From contig CAXXJE010000004.1 of NCBI GenBank assembly GCA_963675055.2, positions 496,001-560,000 of the forward strand: a stretch of DNA of 64,000 nucleotides, read 5' to 3'. The stretch comes from PGYT01 sp963675055. GTDB lineage: Bacteria > Bacteroidota > Ignavibacteria > Ignavibacteriales > Melioribacteraceae. This document shows, piece by piece, positions 27,012 to 35,705 of this stretch. A program made the translations under genes and the position numbers. Under the pieces are notes generated by a model that was not told the origin of the DNA, did no database searches, and saw only the letters and a program-made list of their open reading frames with translations. The stretch's first letter is position 1. Every line of letters begins with the position of its first letter.

Positions 27012-27752
27012 CTATTTTGTCGGTCTGAAAAATATTATTAGCCTCTCGGATTCATTTGATTTAAAAGAGTTACCGAAATAATCTCCCGCTTCATATACGG
27101 GAACATATCCAAGTTCTTTGAAAGATCGAACAATTTTATCTTTGCTATATAACTTTACAGCTTCAAAATATTCATGCGAAGCACTTTCTGAAGTTATCGA
27201 AATTGATTTAATAATTCTATCATTTTCAATTCTTCTGGTTTCTACTATCTCTTTTCCGTTTATCCTTTTTCTGCTTTCAGGAACAAGATTTTTTCTCACA
27301 CAGTTTTCATTCAGATAGTCAAGAACAACTACTCCGTTATCATTTAAAAAGCTCCTGGCATTTTTATAAAACAGAAAATTCTCATAGTCATTCTCAAAAT
27401 AACCGAAACTTGTAAACATGTTCAAGACCAAATCAAATACAGATTTGAAAGCGACATAACGGATATCCGAGCAAACAAACCGAATATCAACATTAAGTTC
27501 ATTTGCATTCTGCTGTCCTATTTTTAATAGATTGCGACTTAAATCGAAAGCAGTAACGTTAAAACCTCGTTCAGCAAGGATTATTGAATGCCTTCCTGCC
27601 CCACATGCGGCATCCAGAATTCTTGTATTTTCCTTTAGTTTTAATTCTTTAAGAATCAGATTGATGATATTTTCCGCATCATCCTCGTTGCGATGAGAAT
27701 AAACAGTCAGATACTCATTGGAGGAAAACCATTTTTTAAACCAATCATTCAT
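27012..27752 (-). CDS. SAM-dependent class I methyltransferase
   Basis: 246 residues. The SAM-binding motif I is ILDAACGAGRHSIILAERG (about 42-60), with acidic motif II VTAFDLSRNLL and a motif near FDLVLNMFTSFGYF. Small-molecule methylation is likely, but the substrate cannot be inferred. The start ATG overlaps the recR stop (TAATG), so it is coupled to recR. The downstream lipoprotein genes follow within 15 bases. Confidence 0.85.
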   Translation of the reverse strand: MNDWFKKWFSSNEYLTVYSHRNEDDAENIINLILKELKLKENTRILDAACGAGRHSIILAERGFNVTAFDLSRNLLKIGQQNANELNVDIRFVCSDIRYVAFKSVFDLVLNMFTSFGYFENDYENFLFYKNARSFLNDNGVVVLDYLNENCVRKNLVPESRKRINGKEIVETRRIENDRIIKSISITSESASHEYFEAVKLYSKDKIVRSFKELGYVPVYEAGDYFGNSFKSNESERLIIFFRPTK

Positions 27753-28348
27753 TAGAGTTTTGTTCTGTTTAATACAGCCCTGCCGATAGTAGCTTCATCC
27801 GCAAATTCAAGATTCCCACCGACTGGTAGTCCGCGAGCAATCCGGGTAATATTCATTCCCTCGAATTTAAATAATCTGGCTATATACAGTGAGGTTGTTT
27901 CCCCTTCAGTATCCGGATTGAGTGCTAAAATAATTTCCTTAACATTCCCCTGATTAACACGGTCAACCAATTCCTTAATTTTTATAGACTCGACATCTTT
28001 ACCTGATAATGGAGATAAAACTCCCCCAAGTACATGATAAAGACCATTATACTCATTTGTTCTTTCAACAGCTATTACATCACTTATATCCTCAACAACA
28101 CATATGCTTGAACTATCTCTTTTAGGATTACGGCATATTTCGCAAATTTCTTCAGCAGAAATATTAAAGCATTTTTTGCAGGTTTTTATTGATTCGTGTA
28201 AATGCAGGAGGCTATTACTGAGTTTGGCAACGTATTCGCCATCTGAACGCAATAAAAAAAGAGCCAGTCGCTGAGCAGTTTTTTTCCCAATAGTCGGCAG
28301 CTTACTAAGCTCTTCAATTAGTATTTCCAGTGGTTCCGGTATAATCAA
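27752..28348 (-). CDS. recR: Recombination mediator RecR
   Basis: RecFOR-pathway protein for loading RecA at gaps. 198 residues: helix-hairpin-helix start (LSKLPTIGKKTAQRLALFLL), a four-cysteine zinc finger (CKKCFNISAEEICEIC, 57-72), and a Toprim domain (CVVEDISDVIAVE; GLYHVLGGVLSPLSG). The start is TTG, one base after the ybaB stop; family alignment supports it because the second residue onward matches the usual IIPEPLEILIEEL opening. The ybaB-recR pairing is widespread. Confidence 0.96.
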   Translation of the reverse strand: MIIPEPLEILIEELSKLPTIGKKTAQRLALFLLRSDGEYVAKLSNSLLHLHESIKTCKKCFNISAEEICEICRNPKRDSSSICVVEDISDVIAVERTNEYNGLYHVLGGVLSPLSGKDVESIKIKELVDRVNQGNVKEIILALNPDTEGETTSLYIARLFKFEGMNITRIARGLPVGGNLEFADEATIGRAVLNRTKL

Positions 28349-28349
28349 C

Positions 28350-28676
28350 TTAAAATCCCGGAATATTTAAACCGGGCGGTATCATTCCCTTGGTAACGTT
28401 ACCCATTTCTTCTTCGGCCATTTTACCGGCGGATTCAAGTGCCTTATTTACCGCCGCAACAACGAGATCTTCCAGCATCTCTTTGTCACCCGAAGAAATA
28501 ATCTCATCATCTATATGAATTGAAATTAGTTCTTTTTTACCATTTACTGTGGCTTTAACCATTCCGCCGCCGGCTTCTTCAGTTACGGATTTATTTCCAA
28601 GTTCATTTTGCACCTTTTCCATTTCAGCCTGCATTTTCTGAACCTGCTTCATCATTCCCTGAATGTTAGGCTTCAT
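28350..28676 (-). CDS. YbaB/EbfC nucleoid-associated protein
   Basis: 108 residues of the small DNA-binding YbaB/EbfC family: helical N-terminus (MMKQVQKMQAEMEKVQNELG), central sheet with GGGMVKATVNGKKELISIHID, and a C-terminal helix. It is the first gene of a minus-strand run that continues through recR to the Wzc-like kinase, and lies across a 160-base divergent gap from psd. Length and motifs are standard. Confidence 0.95.
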   Translation of the reverse strand: MKPNIQGMMKQVQKMQAEMEKVQNELGNKSVTEEAGGGMVKATVNGKKELISIHIDDEIISSGDKEMLEDLVVAAVNKALESAGKMAEEEMGNVTKGMIPPGLNIPGF

Positions 28677-28836
28677 TCTTCCTCCGTGTATATTTATCGT
28701 TTTTTATTTTCAAAACAAATCTGTTTATTTAATTCTTGAAAATTAAGAAAAATTATTCCAACTAAGAAATTATGTAAAGAAAATAGTAACTTTGTTGGTC
28801 ATATTGTAATTTACATTTATTATTTAACAGGTTGAA

Positions 28837-29484
28837 ATGCTGACAAAATACGGCTACGGTACTATCGGAATAATTGCTGTTATTTCATTCGTAATCATCG
28901 TAATTTCGGTGTTCATTAACTCGACGCCGGTTAAGTATTCTCTGATAATTGTCAGTATACTATTAATCGGATTCACACTTAACTTCTTCAGGGATCCTGA
29001 AAGGACCGTGCCTGAGGGCGACAATATACTTATTTCTCCCGCGGACGGTAAAGTAATGCTGGTAAAGAAAGTAATGCCGGACAAGTTTATTGATGAAGAA
29101 GCATGGCAGATTTCTATATTCATGTCTCCACTTAATGTTCATGTTAATCGCATACCGTTGAACGGTAAAATTGAGTATCTGAATTACGTAGAAGGTAAGT
29201 TTCTTACGGCATTTAATGATAAAGCCGACAAAGAGAATGAGAGAATGGAAATTGGAATTACTTCCGGAAACGGAAAAGTGCTTTTTACTCAGGTAGCCGG
29301 ATTTGTTGCCAGAAGAATTGTTACAGATCTCGAGCTTAATCAGGAAGTTAAAATGGGTGAACGATTCGGAATGATCAAATTCGGCAGTAGGGTGGATGTA
29401 ATTGTACCACTTTCATGGAATCCAAAGGTGAAAACAGGTGATAGAGTATCAGCCGGTGAATCAATTTTATACGAGATAAATTAA
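28837..29484 (+). CDS. psd: Phosphatidylserine decarboxylase, short type
   Basis: Makes phosphatidylethanolamine from phosphatidylserine. 215 residues, the short form found in many bacteria and archaea, with two N-terminal transmembrane helices (about 8-52). The self-cleavage site that creates the pyruvoyl group is the Gly-Ser in KFGSRVD near residue 182. HVNRIPLNGKIEYL is the conserved catalytic histidine region. It overlaps pssA by one base (TAATG), so substrate producer and consumer are coupled. Confidence 0.95.
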   Translation: MLTKYGYGTIGIIAVISFVIIVISVFINSTPVKYSLIIVSILLIGFTLNFFRDPERTVPEGDNILISPADGKVMLVKKVMPDKFIDEEAWQISIFMSPLNVHVNRIPLNGKIEYLNYVEGKFLTAFNDKADKENERMEIGITSGNGKVLFTQVAGFVARRIVTDLELNQEVKMGERFGMIKFGSRVDVIVPLSWNPKVKTGDRVSAGESILYEIN

Positions 29485-30224
29485 TGAAAATAACATTTTC
29501 CAGGTCTGTATTTCCGAATTTCGCAACAGGACTGAATGTATTAAGCGGATTTGTATCCATTGTTTATGCAAGTCAGAGCGATTTTAAGATGGCAGCTATT
29601 TTTATTTTCATTGCCGCGTTTTTTGATCTTCTAGACGGTATAATTGCCCGGCTTTTGAAAACAAGCAGCTCCTTCGGCGTTGAACTTGACTCATTGGCTG
29701 ACGTAGTTAGTTTCTGCGCCGCCCCCTCTTTCCTACTGTATAAAACGTACTTTTTCAACATGGGATGGCCCGGTATAGCACTTAGTTCAATGCTGCTCAT
29801 TTTCGGAACATTCAGATTAGCCAGATTCAATGTGCAGATTGAAGATATCTCTACTAAACTCGACTTTAAGGGTTTACCAGTGCCTGTCCCGGCGGTTTTT
29901 TTCGCTTCGCTTGTACTCTTTTTTCATAACGAACTGAACATTGTGGAGCCGTTCGCCAGCGGTATGATTCCTATGATCGTCCTGCTTTCAGTGCTCATGG
30001 TAAGTAACGTTAAATATAATACGCTACCGAAGGTTAAATTCCTGACCGCAGGTGGCAAATCAGTTTTAATTCTTGTTTCAGCGCTTGCCCTGCTTTCAGT
30101 TATTCTAACCGAAGGTGAAGCATTTTTCTATCTGGTTTCTCTCCATATACTTTTCGGTATTGTCAGGTACCTTTATTATCTGGTATTCAGTGAAAAAAAA
30201 AGTTCGGAAATAAACTTTAATTGA
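29484..30224 (+). CDS. pssA: CDP-diacylglycerol-serine O-phosphatidyltransferase
   Basis: 246 residues with several transmembrane helices. The CDP-alcohol phosphatidyltransferase motif DGxxARx8GxxxDxxxD is complete: DGIIARLLKTSSSFGVELD then SLAD (about 50-73). It makes phosphatidylserine, the substrate of the psd product encoded just before it. The TAATG overlap with psd supports co-translation. Confidence 0.95.
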   Translation: MKITFSRSVFPNFATGLNVLSGFVSIVYASQSDFKMAAIFIFIAAFFDLLDGIIARLLKTSSSFGVELDSLADVVSFCAAPSFLLYKTYFFNMGWPGIALSSMLLIFGTFRLARFNVQIEDISTKLDFKGLPVPVPAVFFASLVLFFHNELNIVEPFASGMIPMIVLLSVLMVSNVKYNTLPKVKFLTAGGKSVLILVSALALLSVILTEGEAFFYLVSLHILFGIVRYLYYLVFSEKKSSEINFN

Positions 30225-30292
30225 ATTGTATAACAATAACATGTTTAGTAACATTTAATAACAAGAACCTTTAATAATATAAAGAGGTTAAT

Positions 30293-30484
30293 ATGTTCGG
30301 CAATTTGGGAGCAACAGAAATAATTCTTATCGTAGTTGCTATTCTTGTACTGTTCGGAGCAAAGAAAATACCCGAACTTGCAAAAGGTATAGGAAAAGGC
30401 ATGAAAGAATTTAAGAAAGCTGTACGTGAAGTTGAAGAAGATATTCAGCTTGATGATAATAACGACAAGAAAAAAGAAGATTAG
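30293..30484 (+). CDS. tatA: Twin-arginine translocase subunit TatA/TatE
   Basis: 63 residues: one N-terminal transmembrane helix (ATEIILIVVAILVLF), the FGAKKIPELAKGIGKGMKEFKKA hinge and amphipathic helix, and a charged tail. A strong AGAGG ribosome site precedes the ATG. tatC is not adjacent. It is 68 bases after pssA and 30 bases before gatA. Confidence 0.95.
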   Translation: MFGNLGATEIILIVVAILVLFGAKKIPELAKGIGKGMKEFKKAVREVEEDIQLDDNNDKKKED

Positions 30485-30513
30485 ATATAAATAGAATTTC
30501 AGAGAGGATTTAT

Positions 30514-31941
30514 TTGCTGCAATATAAAAATCATCCCGAAAAACTTTCTCTCATCAAATCAGGAAGTCTGTCGCTTAAGGATAATCTGAATTATTTTATT
30601 TCGAGAATTGAATCGGAAAAACAAATTAATGCATTCAATTCAATTGATGAAAGTTGTGTTGACCGGGCAGACGTGATTGAACAAAAGATTAAGAATAACA
30701 AACACGGTAAACTTGCCGGAATGGTAATAGCCATTAAAGATGTGCTTGCCATTAAGGATAAACCGCTCACCTGTTCTTCCAAAATACTGGAAGAATTCAA
30801 CTCGATTTATACTGCGACAGCAGTGCAAAAGCTAATTGATGAAGATGCAATCATTATAGGTAAAACAAACTGCGATGAATTTGCGATGGGTTCTTCAAAC
30901 GAGAACTCTGCTTTCGGTGCTGTTAAAAATCCGGTTGATAATGACCGTGTTCCCGGCGGTTCAAGCGGTGGCTCTGCCGCTGCTGTGGCTGCAGGATTAT
31001 GCGATGCTTCTTTGGGTACGGATACCGGCGGTTCAATCCGGCAGCCTGCCAGTTTTTGCGGTACATTCGGCATGAAACCAACATATGGCAGGGTCTCAAG
31101 GTACGGACTAACCGCTTTCGCCTCGTCATTCGACACGATAGGCCCTTTCACAAACAACGTTACCGATTTATCTTTGATACTCTCGGTTATCTCAGGCAAA
31201 GATGAAATGGATTCTACTAGTCAGGATCTCGAAGTTCCGGACTATACTAATCAACTCGATTCCAACAATAAGTTTAAGATCGGAATTCCAAAAGAATTTT
31301 TCGCCGATGGATTGAATTCTGAAGTACGGGAAGCGATTGAAAAGTACATAGCTCTTCTGAAGGATAATGGTTTTGAGATTATCGATATAGATTTGCCGAA
31401 CAATGAGTATGCAATTGCAACTTACTATATTCTCACAACTGCCGAAGCCAGCGCCAACCTTGCTAGATTTGATGGTGTGCGCTACACACATCGTTCGAAT
31501 GATCATAAGGATTTAATAGACATGTATACCAAGTCTCGTTCCGAAGGATTCGGCGACGAGGTTAAGAGACGGATAATGCTTGGCACTTACGTACTTTCCG
31601 CCGGATATTATGATGCCTATTACGGTAAAGCTCAGAAAGTCCGACGGTTAATTAAACAGGATTTTGAGAACGCGTTCAGGAAGGTGGATGTCATTCTAAC
31701 CCCGACTTCCCCATTCACCGCGTTTAAGATCGGTGAAAAATCCTCCGATCCTTTAGAGATGTACCTGAGTGATATTTATACCACATCAGTTAATCTTGCC
31801 GGTATTCCGGGACTTAACATTCCTGTTGCCAAAGATTCAAACGGACTGCCGATCGGGATGCAACTTATGGCTAATCAGTTTGATGAGTTGAAAATTCTCC
31901 AACTCGCAAAGTACATTGAAGATAATTTGTTAACAAATTAA
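30514..31941 (+). CDS. gatA: Glutamyl-tRNA(Gln) amidotransferase subunit A
   Basis: Amidase-signature enzyme that releases ammonia from glutamine for transamidation of misacylated tRNA. 475 residues. The Ser-cisSer-Lys triad is visible: K75 in VIAIKDV, and serines in GGSSGGSAAAVAAG (about 149-162) and GTDTGGSIRQPAS (about 168-180). The start is TTG preceded by AGAGAGGA; no ATG fits the family N-terminus. gatB and gatC are not in the window, so the operon is split. A hairpin terminator follows directly. Confidence 0.94.
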   Translation: MLQYKNHPEKLSLIKSGSLSLKDNLNYFISRIESEKQINAFNSIDESCVDRADVIEQKIKNNKHGKLAGMVIAIKDVLAIKDKPLTCSSKILEEFNSIYTATAVQKLIDEDAIIIGKTNCDEFAMGSSNENSAFGAVKNPVDNDRVPGGSSGGSAAAVAAGLCDASLGTDTGGSIRQPASFCGTFGMKPTYGRVSRYGLTAFASSFDTIGPFTNNVTDLSLILSVISGKDEMDSTSQDLEVPDYTNQLDSNNKFKIGIPKEFFADGLNSEVREAIEKYIALLKDNGFEIIDIDLPNNEYAIATYYILTTAEASANLARFDGVRYTHRSNDHKDLIDMYTKSRSEGFGDEVKRRIMLGTYVLSAGYYDAYYGKAQKVRRLIKQDFENAFRKVDVILTPTSPFTAFKIGEKSSDPLEMYLSDIYTTSVNLAGIPGLNIPVAKDSNGLPIGMQLMANQFDELKILQLAKYIEDNLLTN

Positions 31942-31965
31942 GGTCGTTAAATTCGACCTTTTTTA
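31941..31965 (+). terminator. Intrinsic terminator after gatA
   Basis: AGGTCG (31941-31946), loop TTAAATT, CGACCT (31954-31959), then a run of six T's. The stem begins at the last base of the gatA stop codon. The short stem makes it moderate in strength. Confidence 0.75.
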
Positions 31966-32037
31966 TTTAATGAAAACATTTATAACATTTTTTAATAATT
32001 TTGTTGAACGAAATAAAAGTATAATAAGGAAAAACTA

Positions 32038-32916
32038 ATGAGCATTTTATTAGATAAGAGAACACGAGTTGTTGTCCAGGGAATTACCGGAAGCGAAGGT
32101 TCATTCCATACACAACAAATGATTGAATACGGTACAAACGTAGTCGCAGGTGTTACTCCAGGCAAGGGTGGTAAAAAGTTCTTAAAAGTACCTGTTTATA
32201 ACACTGTTGCAGACGCTGTGAAGGCAGAAAAAGCAACTGCTTCTGCTATATTTGTTCCTCCCCCATTTGCAGCAGATGCTATACTTGAAGCGGCTTCAGC
32301 CGGCATAAAAGTAATAGTCTGTATTACTGAAGGCATTCCGGCAAATGATATGGTAAAAGTGTTTAATGTGATAAGAGAAAAAGATATCAGACTGATCGGG
32401 CCGAACTGCCCGGGAATAATATCTCCCGGTATGGCTAAAATCGGTATTATGCCCGGATTTATTCATCGAAAAGGTAAAGTTGGAGTGGTTTCCCGCAGTG
32501 GTACATTAACATACGAAGCGGTTAAACAATTGAGTGATCTTAAAATCGGTCAGTCCACATGTGTTGGAATCGGCGGTGATCCGGTTATCGGTTCGCAGTT
32601 CATCGATATTATTAAACTGTTCAATGAAGACCCGGGAACGGAAGGAATAGTTATGATCGGTGAAATAGGCGGAACTGCTGAGGAAGAAGCTGCTGCTTAT
32701 ATAAAGAAGAATGTTAAGAAACCGGTTGTTGGCTTTATTGCTGGTCGTACCGCACCTCCCGGAAGACGTATGGGTCACGCAGGTGCCATTATTGCTGGTG
32801 GAAAAGGAACTGCAGCTGAAAAAATGAAAGCGATGAAAAAAGCCGGAATAAATGTTGTTGAAAGCCCTGCGGAAATCGGTATTACAATGCAAAAGGCACT
32901 TAAAGTAAAGAAATAA
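32038..32916 (+). CDS. sucD: Succinyl-CoA ligase alpha subunit
   Basis: 292 residues: CoA-binding Rossmann domain (VVQGITGSEGSFHTQQM), ligase domain with the phosphohistidine in RRMGHAGAII near residue 247, and GPNCPGIISPG. It forms succinyl-CoA synthetase with SucC, which is not next to it, as in some bacteria where the subunits are unlinked. An AAGGA ribosome site precedes the ATG. A terminator separates it from ndk. Confidence 0.95.
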   Translation: MSILLDKRTRVVVQGITGSEGSFHTQQMIEYGTNVVAGVTPGKGGKKFLKVPVYNTVADAVKAEKATASAIFVPPPFAADAILEAASAGIKVIVCITEGIPANDMVKVFNVIREKDIRLIGPNCPGIISPGMAKIGIMPGFIHRKGKVGVVSRSGTLTYEAVKQLSDLKIGQSTCVGIGGDPVIGSQFIDIIKLFNEDPGTEGIVMIGEIGGTAEEEAAAYIKKNVKKPVVGFIAGRTAPPGRRMGHAGAIIAGGKGTAAEKMKAMKKAGINVVESPAEIGITMQKALKVKK

Positions 32917-32940
32917 AATTGAATTGAAAATATTGATTGC

Positions 32941-32975
32941 AACGAAGTTCCTTTATTGGGGCTTCGTTTCTTTTT
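32941..32975 (+). terminator. Intrinsic terminator after sucD
   Basis: AACGAAGTTCC (32941-32951) pairs with GGGGCTTCGTT (32958-32968), including two G-T pairs, around the loop TTTATT, and is followed by TCTTTTT. It lies between sucD and ndk. Confidence 0.75.
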
Positions 32976-33003
32976 ATGTAATAAATAAACGGAGTAAAAA
33001 TAA

Positions 33004-33435
33004 ATGAGCAACAAAACTTTAGCTATACTTAAACCTGATTGTGTTAGAAAGAATTTGGTTGGAAATGTGATTATGAAAATCAATGAAGCCGGATTTAAGG
33101 TCAAAGCGATGAAAATGGTAAGACTCACCAAAGATTCAGCCGGCGGTTTTTACGAAATTCATAAGGAAAGACCATTCTTTAATGATCTGTTAGAATACAT
33201 GACATCAGGACCATGTGTACCGATAGCACTGGAAAAAGAAAACGCGGTTGAAGATTTCAGAAAACTTATAGGTGCTACGAATCCGGCGGATGCCGAAGTA
33301 GGAACAATTAGAAAACTGTACGCTGAAAGTATTGAGCAAAACATAGTGCACGGTTCGGATTCCGATGAAAATGCTGCTAAAGAAATATCACACTTTTTCT
33401 CACGTAAAGAATTATTGGAAAACTATAACGACTAA
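33004..33435 (+). CDS. ndk: Nucleoside-diphosphate kinase
   Basis: Balances nucleoside triphosphates by phosphate transfer. 143 residues with KTLAILKPDCVRKNLVG at the start and the active-site histidine in NIVHGSDS near residue 117. Length and motifs are standard. The stop overlaps the start of the next gene (TAATG). Confidence 0.97.
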   Translation: MSNKTLAILKPDCVRKNLVGNVIMKINEAGFKVKAMKMVRLTKDSAGGFYEIHKERPFFNDLLEYMTSGPCVPIALEKENAVEDFRKLIGATNPADAEVGTIRKLYAESIEQNIVHGSDSDENAAKEISHFFSRKELLENYND

Positions 33436-34667
33436 TGAAAAACTATATACTCATATTATATTTTGTATTCTTCTCAGTTACAATATTCGCACAGGACTCC
33501 GGCGTTTCTGTTGGAGCCGATCGAATTTTCAGCGATAAAAGTGAACTGATTGAAGGTAAAAGCATCGGGTTGATTACAAATCATACCGGTAGATTGTCCG
33601 ATGGGACACACTTAATCGAGAAATTCCTAGCTTACGATTCCGCTAATTTGAAAGTGTTATTCGGTCCTGAGCATGGGATAGTGGGTAATGCTCCGGATGG
33701 AAAAAGTATAAGCGATTCAAGTCTCGCATCTACCGGGATTCCAATCTATTCCCTGTACGGCGATGTACGCAAGCCGACTCCCGAAATGCTTGAAGGAGTT
33801 GACTTGCTAATCTTCGATATTCAGGATATCGGCTCCCGCTACTACACATACATTTCAACAATGTATCATTGTATGGAAGCGGCTGCAGAAAATGATATTC
33901 CGATGTTAATACTAGACCGGCCTAATCCTATCGGCGGAATACAGGTTGAAGGTCCGCTGAGGACTGAGAAGTTCAAGTCGTTTGTAGCTATCGCTCCTGT
34001 ACCGATAGTTCACGGAATGACAGTTGGTGAACTTGCTACCTTGTTCAACGAGGAAGGATTCATCACCTCCGATAAAAAAGCCGATCTTACAGTTGCGAAG
34101 ATGAAAAACTGGAAACGTGAGTATCTTTATGATGACTGCGGCATTCCATGGGTGAAACCTTCACCTAATATGCCGACTCTAGAAACTGCATTACTTTATC
34201 CGGGACTTTGTCTGCTGGAGGGAGTTAATATTTCCGAGGGTCGCGGGACCTATAAACCTTTCATTCAGATTGGCGCGCCTTTTATTGACAGTGATGAATT
34301 AATTAACGAATTAAAAAAATCTCCCGTTTCAGGTATCGAGTTCTCCCCTGCCGAATTTACACCGGTATCGATTGATACAATGTCGAAATATCCAAAGTAT
34401 CTTGACGAGAAGTGCTACGGAGTCGAATTTAAGATTGTTGACGAGAACTTCAATTCACTCAGGTTTGGAATTTATTTATTATCGTCATTAAAAGATCTAT
34501 ACCCAGATAATTTCGAATTCAGAAGAAACTGGATAGATAAACTATACGGCAGCACCGCGCTAAAGGAAGAACTTAAGGGTAGCAATAATCCTGAAACAGT
34601 ATTCAATTCCTGGCAGAATGATCTGACAAATTTCATAAATATAAGAAACAAATATCTATTGTATTAG
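33435..34667 (+). CDS. DUF1343 / NamZ-like exo-beta-N-acetylmuramidase, exported
   Basis: 410 residues with a signal peptide (1-19, ending TIFAQ). The body matches the DUF1343 family: GLITNHTGRLSDG, FGPEHGI, YSLYGDVRKPTPEML, FDIQDIGSRYYTYISTM, DRPNPIGG and EGRGT. NamZ of this family removes N-acetylmuramic acid from the ends of peptidoglycan fragments during wall recycling, so the same role is likely but not proven. It shares a TAATG junction with ndk. Confidence 0.88.
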   Translation: MKNYILILYFVFFSVTIFAQDSGVSVGADRIFSDKSELIEGKSIGLITNHTGRLSDGTHLIEKFLAYDSANLKVLFGPEHGIVGNAPDGKSISDSSLASTGIPIYSLYGDVRKPTPEMLEGVDLLIFDIQDIGSRYYTYISTMYHCMEAAAENDIPMLILDRPNPIGGIQVEGPLRTEKFKSFVAIAPVPIVHGMTVGELATLFNEEGFITSDKKADLTVAKMKNWKREYLYDDCGIPWVKPSPNMPTLETALLYPGLCLLEGVNISEGRGTYKPFIQIGAPFIDSDELINELKKSPVSGIEFSPAEFTPVSIDTMSKYPKYLDEKCYGVEFKIVDENFNSLRFGIYLLSSLKDLYPDNFEFRRNWIDKLYGSTALKEELKGSNNPETVFNSWQNDLTNFINIRNKYLLY

Positions 34668-34678
34668 AGGTCGGTTAA

Positions 34679-35704
34679 ATGAAATATTTAATAGCTGTAC
34701 TAATGTTACTCGTAATTATTTCGTGCAGTAGTGATAAGAAGAAAACTGAAACCGTTAAAAAAAAACAGCCTGATAATTCACTTACTACCAGTGAAACAAC
34801 AGGTCCCGCGAAATTAATAAAGTACAAATTTCAGCCGGGTGATGTGATCAATTACAAGCTCACAACAGACATTGATAATATTCAGAATATTGAAGCTGAT
34901 TCCGTAATCTCTTCCGAATTGAATCAGAAAACAGAGTATAAGATTCAGCTTGATATTGATAATGTATCGCCGGAAGGTATTGCCGATGTAACAGTAACAA
35001 TTTTCGGAATAACTGCAAAAGCCAATGCAAACGGGCAGAATGTTGAGTACGATTCGAAGTTTATTTACAGTTCACGCGAGCGTATGATGTTTTCGGATTA
35101 CGAGTCACTTAAAAACAGATCTTATAAAGTCAGAGTTACACAGTATGGTGAGATTCTTGATATAACTGATGTTGATGCTATTATAGATGAAATGATATCA
35201 ATTCAGTCACCTGAGAAAAAACCGACTGCCGAACAAAGAGAACAGCTTAAACAGCAGTTTATTCAATCGGGCATAGTACCGATGACTGAGCAAATATTCA
35301 GAACTACCTCCGACAAGGTGATGAGAATCAATTCAAGCTGGGAACAGCGGTATCCATCTGTAATAGGTAATTTCAACATTGAGAACATCGCTTCTTTTAA
35401 TGTGCTTGAATATCAGCCGGTTAAGGAAGATACACTCGCTAAGATTAATGCAAGTCTCTCAATTCAATGGACAGGTGAAAAGAATATTAGTGATCAGGGC
35501 GTAACCTATAATTTCAGTGATCCGAATATAAGCGGACACGGAACGATTTTCTTTAATGTTACAAAGGGATTTGTTGATCACTCTGAGACGGTAGTTATGA
35601 TGGAGATGGAAATGAGAATGGAAAGTTCTGATTCCAAGCAGCAGCCGGTTAATGCTACTAAACGGGATAGAATTGTAAACAGGAGTAAACTGGAAATTCT
35701 CTAG
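34679..35704 (+). CDS. Hypothetical lipoprotein (DUF6263-like)
   Basis: 341 residues with a lipoprotein signal (VIISCSS, Cys at 16) and a Lys/Thr-rich linker. The mature part is a beta-rich two-lobed domain with repeating acidic stretches and a conserved-looking MRINSSWEQRYPS segment, resembling the DUF6263-type proteins common in Bacteroidota. No enzymatic motif is visible. It follows the NamZ-like gene by 11 bases and ends one base from the converging NfeD gene, leaving no room for a terminator. Confidence 0.75.
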   Translation: MKYLIAVLMLLVIISCSSDKKKTETVKKKQPDNSLTTSETTGPAKLIKYKFQPGDVINYKLTTDIDNIQNIEADSVISSELNQKTEYKIQLDIDNVSPEGIADVTVTIFGITAKANANGQNVEYDSKFIYSSRERMMFSDYESLKNRSYKVRVTQYGEILDITDVDAIIDEMISIQSPEKKPTAEQREQLKQQFIQSGIVPMTEQIFRTTSDKVMRINSSWEQRYPSVIGNFNIENIASFNVLEYQPVKEDTLAKINASLSIQWTGEKNISDQGVTYNFSDPNISGHGTIFFNVTKGFVDHSETVVMMEMEMRMESSDSKQQPVNATKRDRIVNRSKLEIL

Positions 35705-35705
35705 T

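Noticed and set aside
28795..28823. TTGGTC-17-TATTAT upstream of psd
   Set aside because: The predicted start would leave almost no leader before the ATG, so the ribosome site would not be transcribed.
32020..32025. TATAAT upstream of sucD
   Set aside because: A start about seven bases downstream would fall on the ribosome site, and no -35 hexamer fits.
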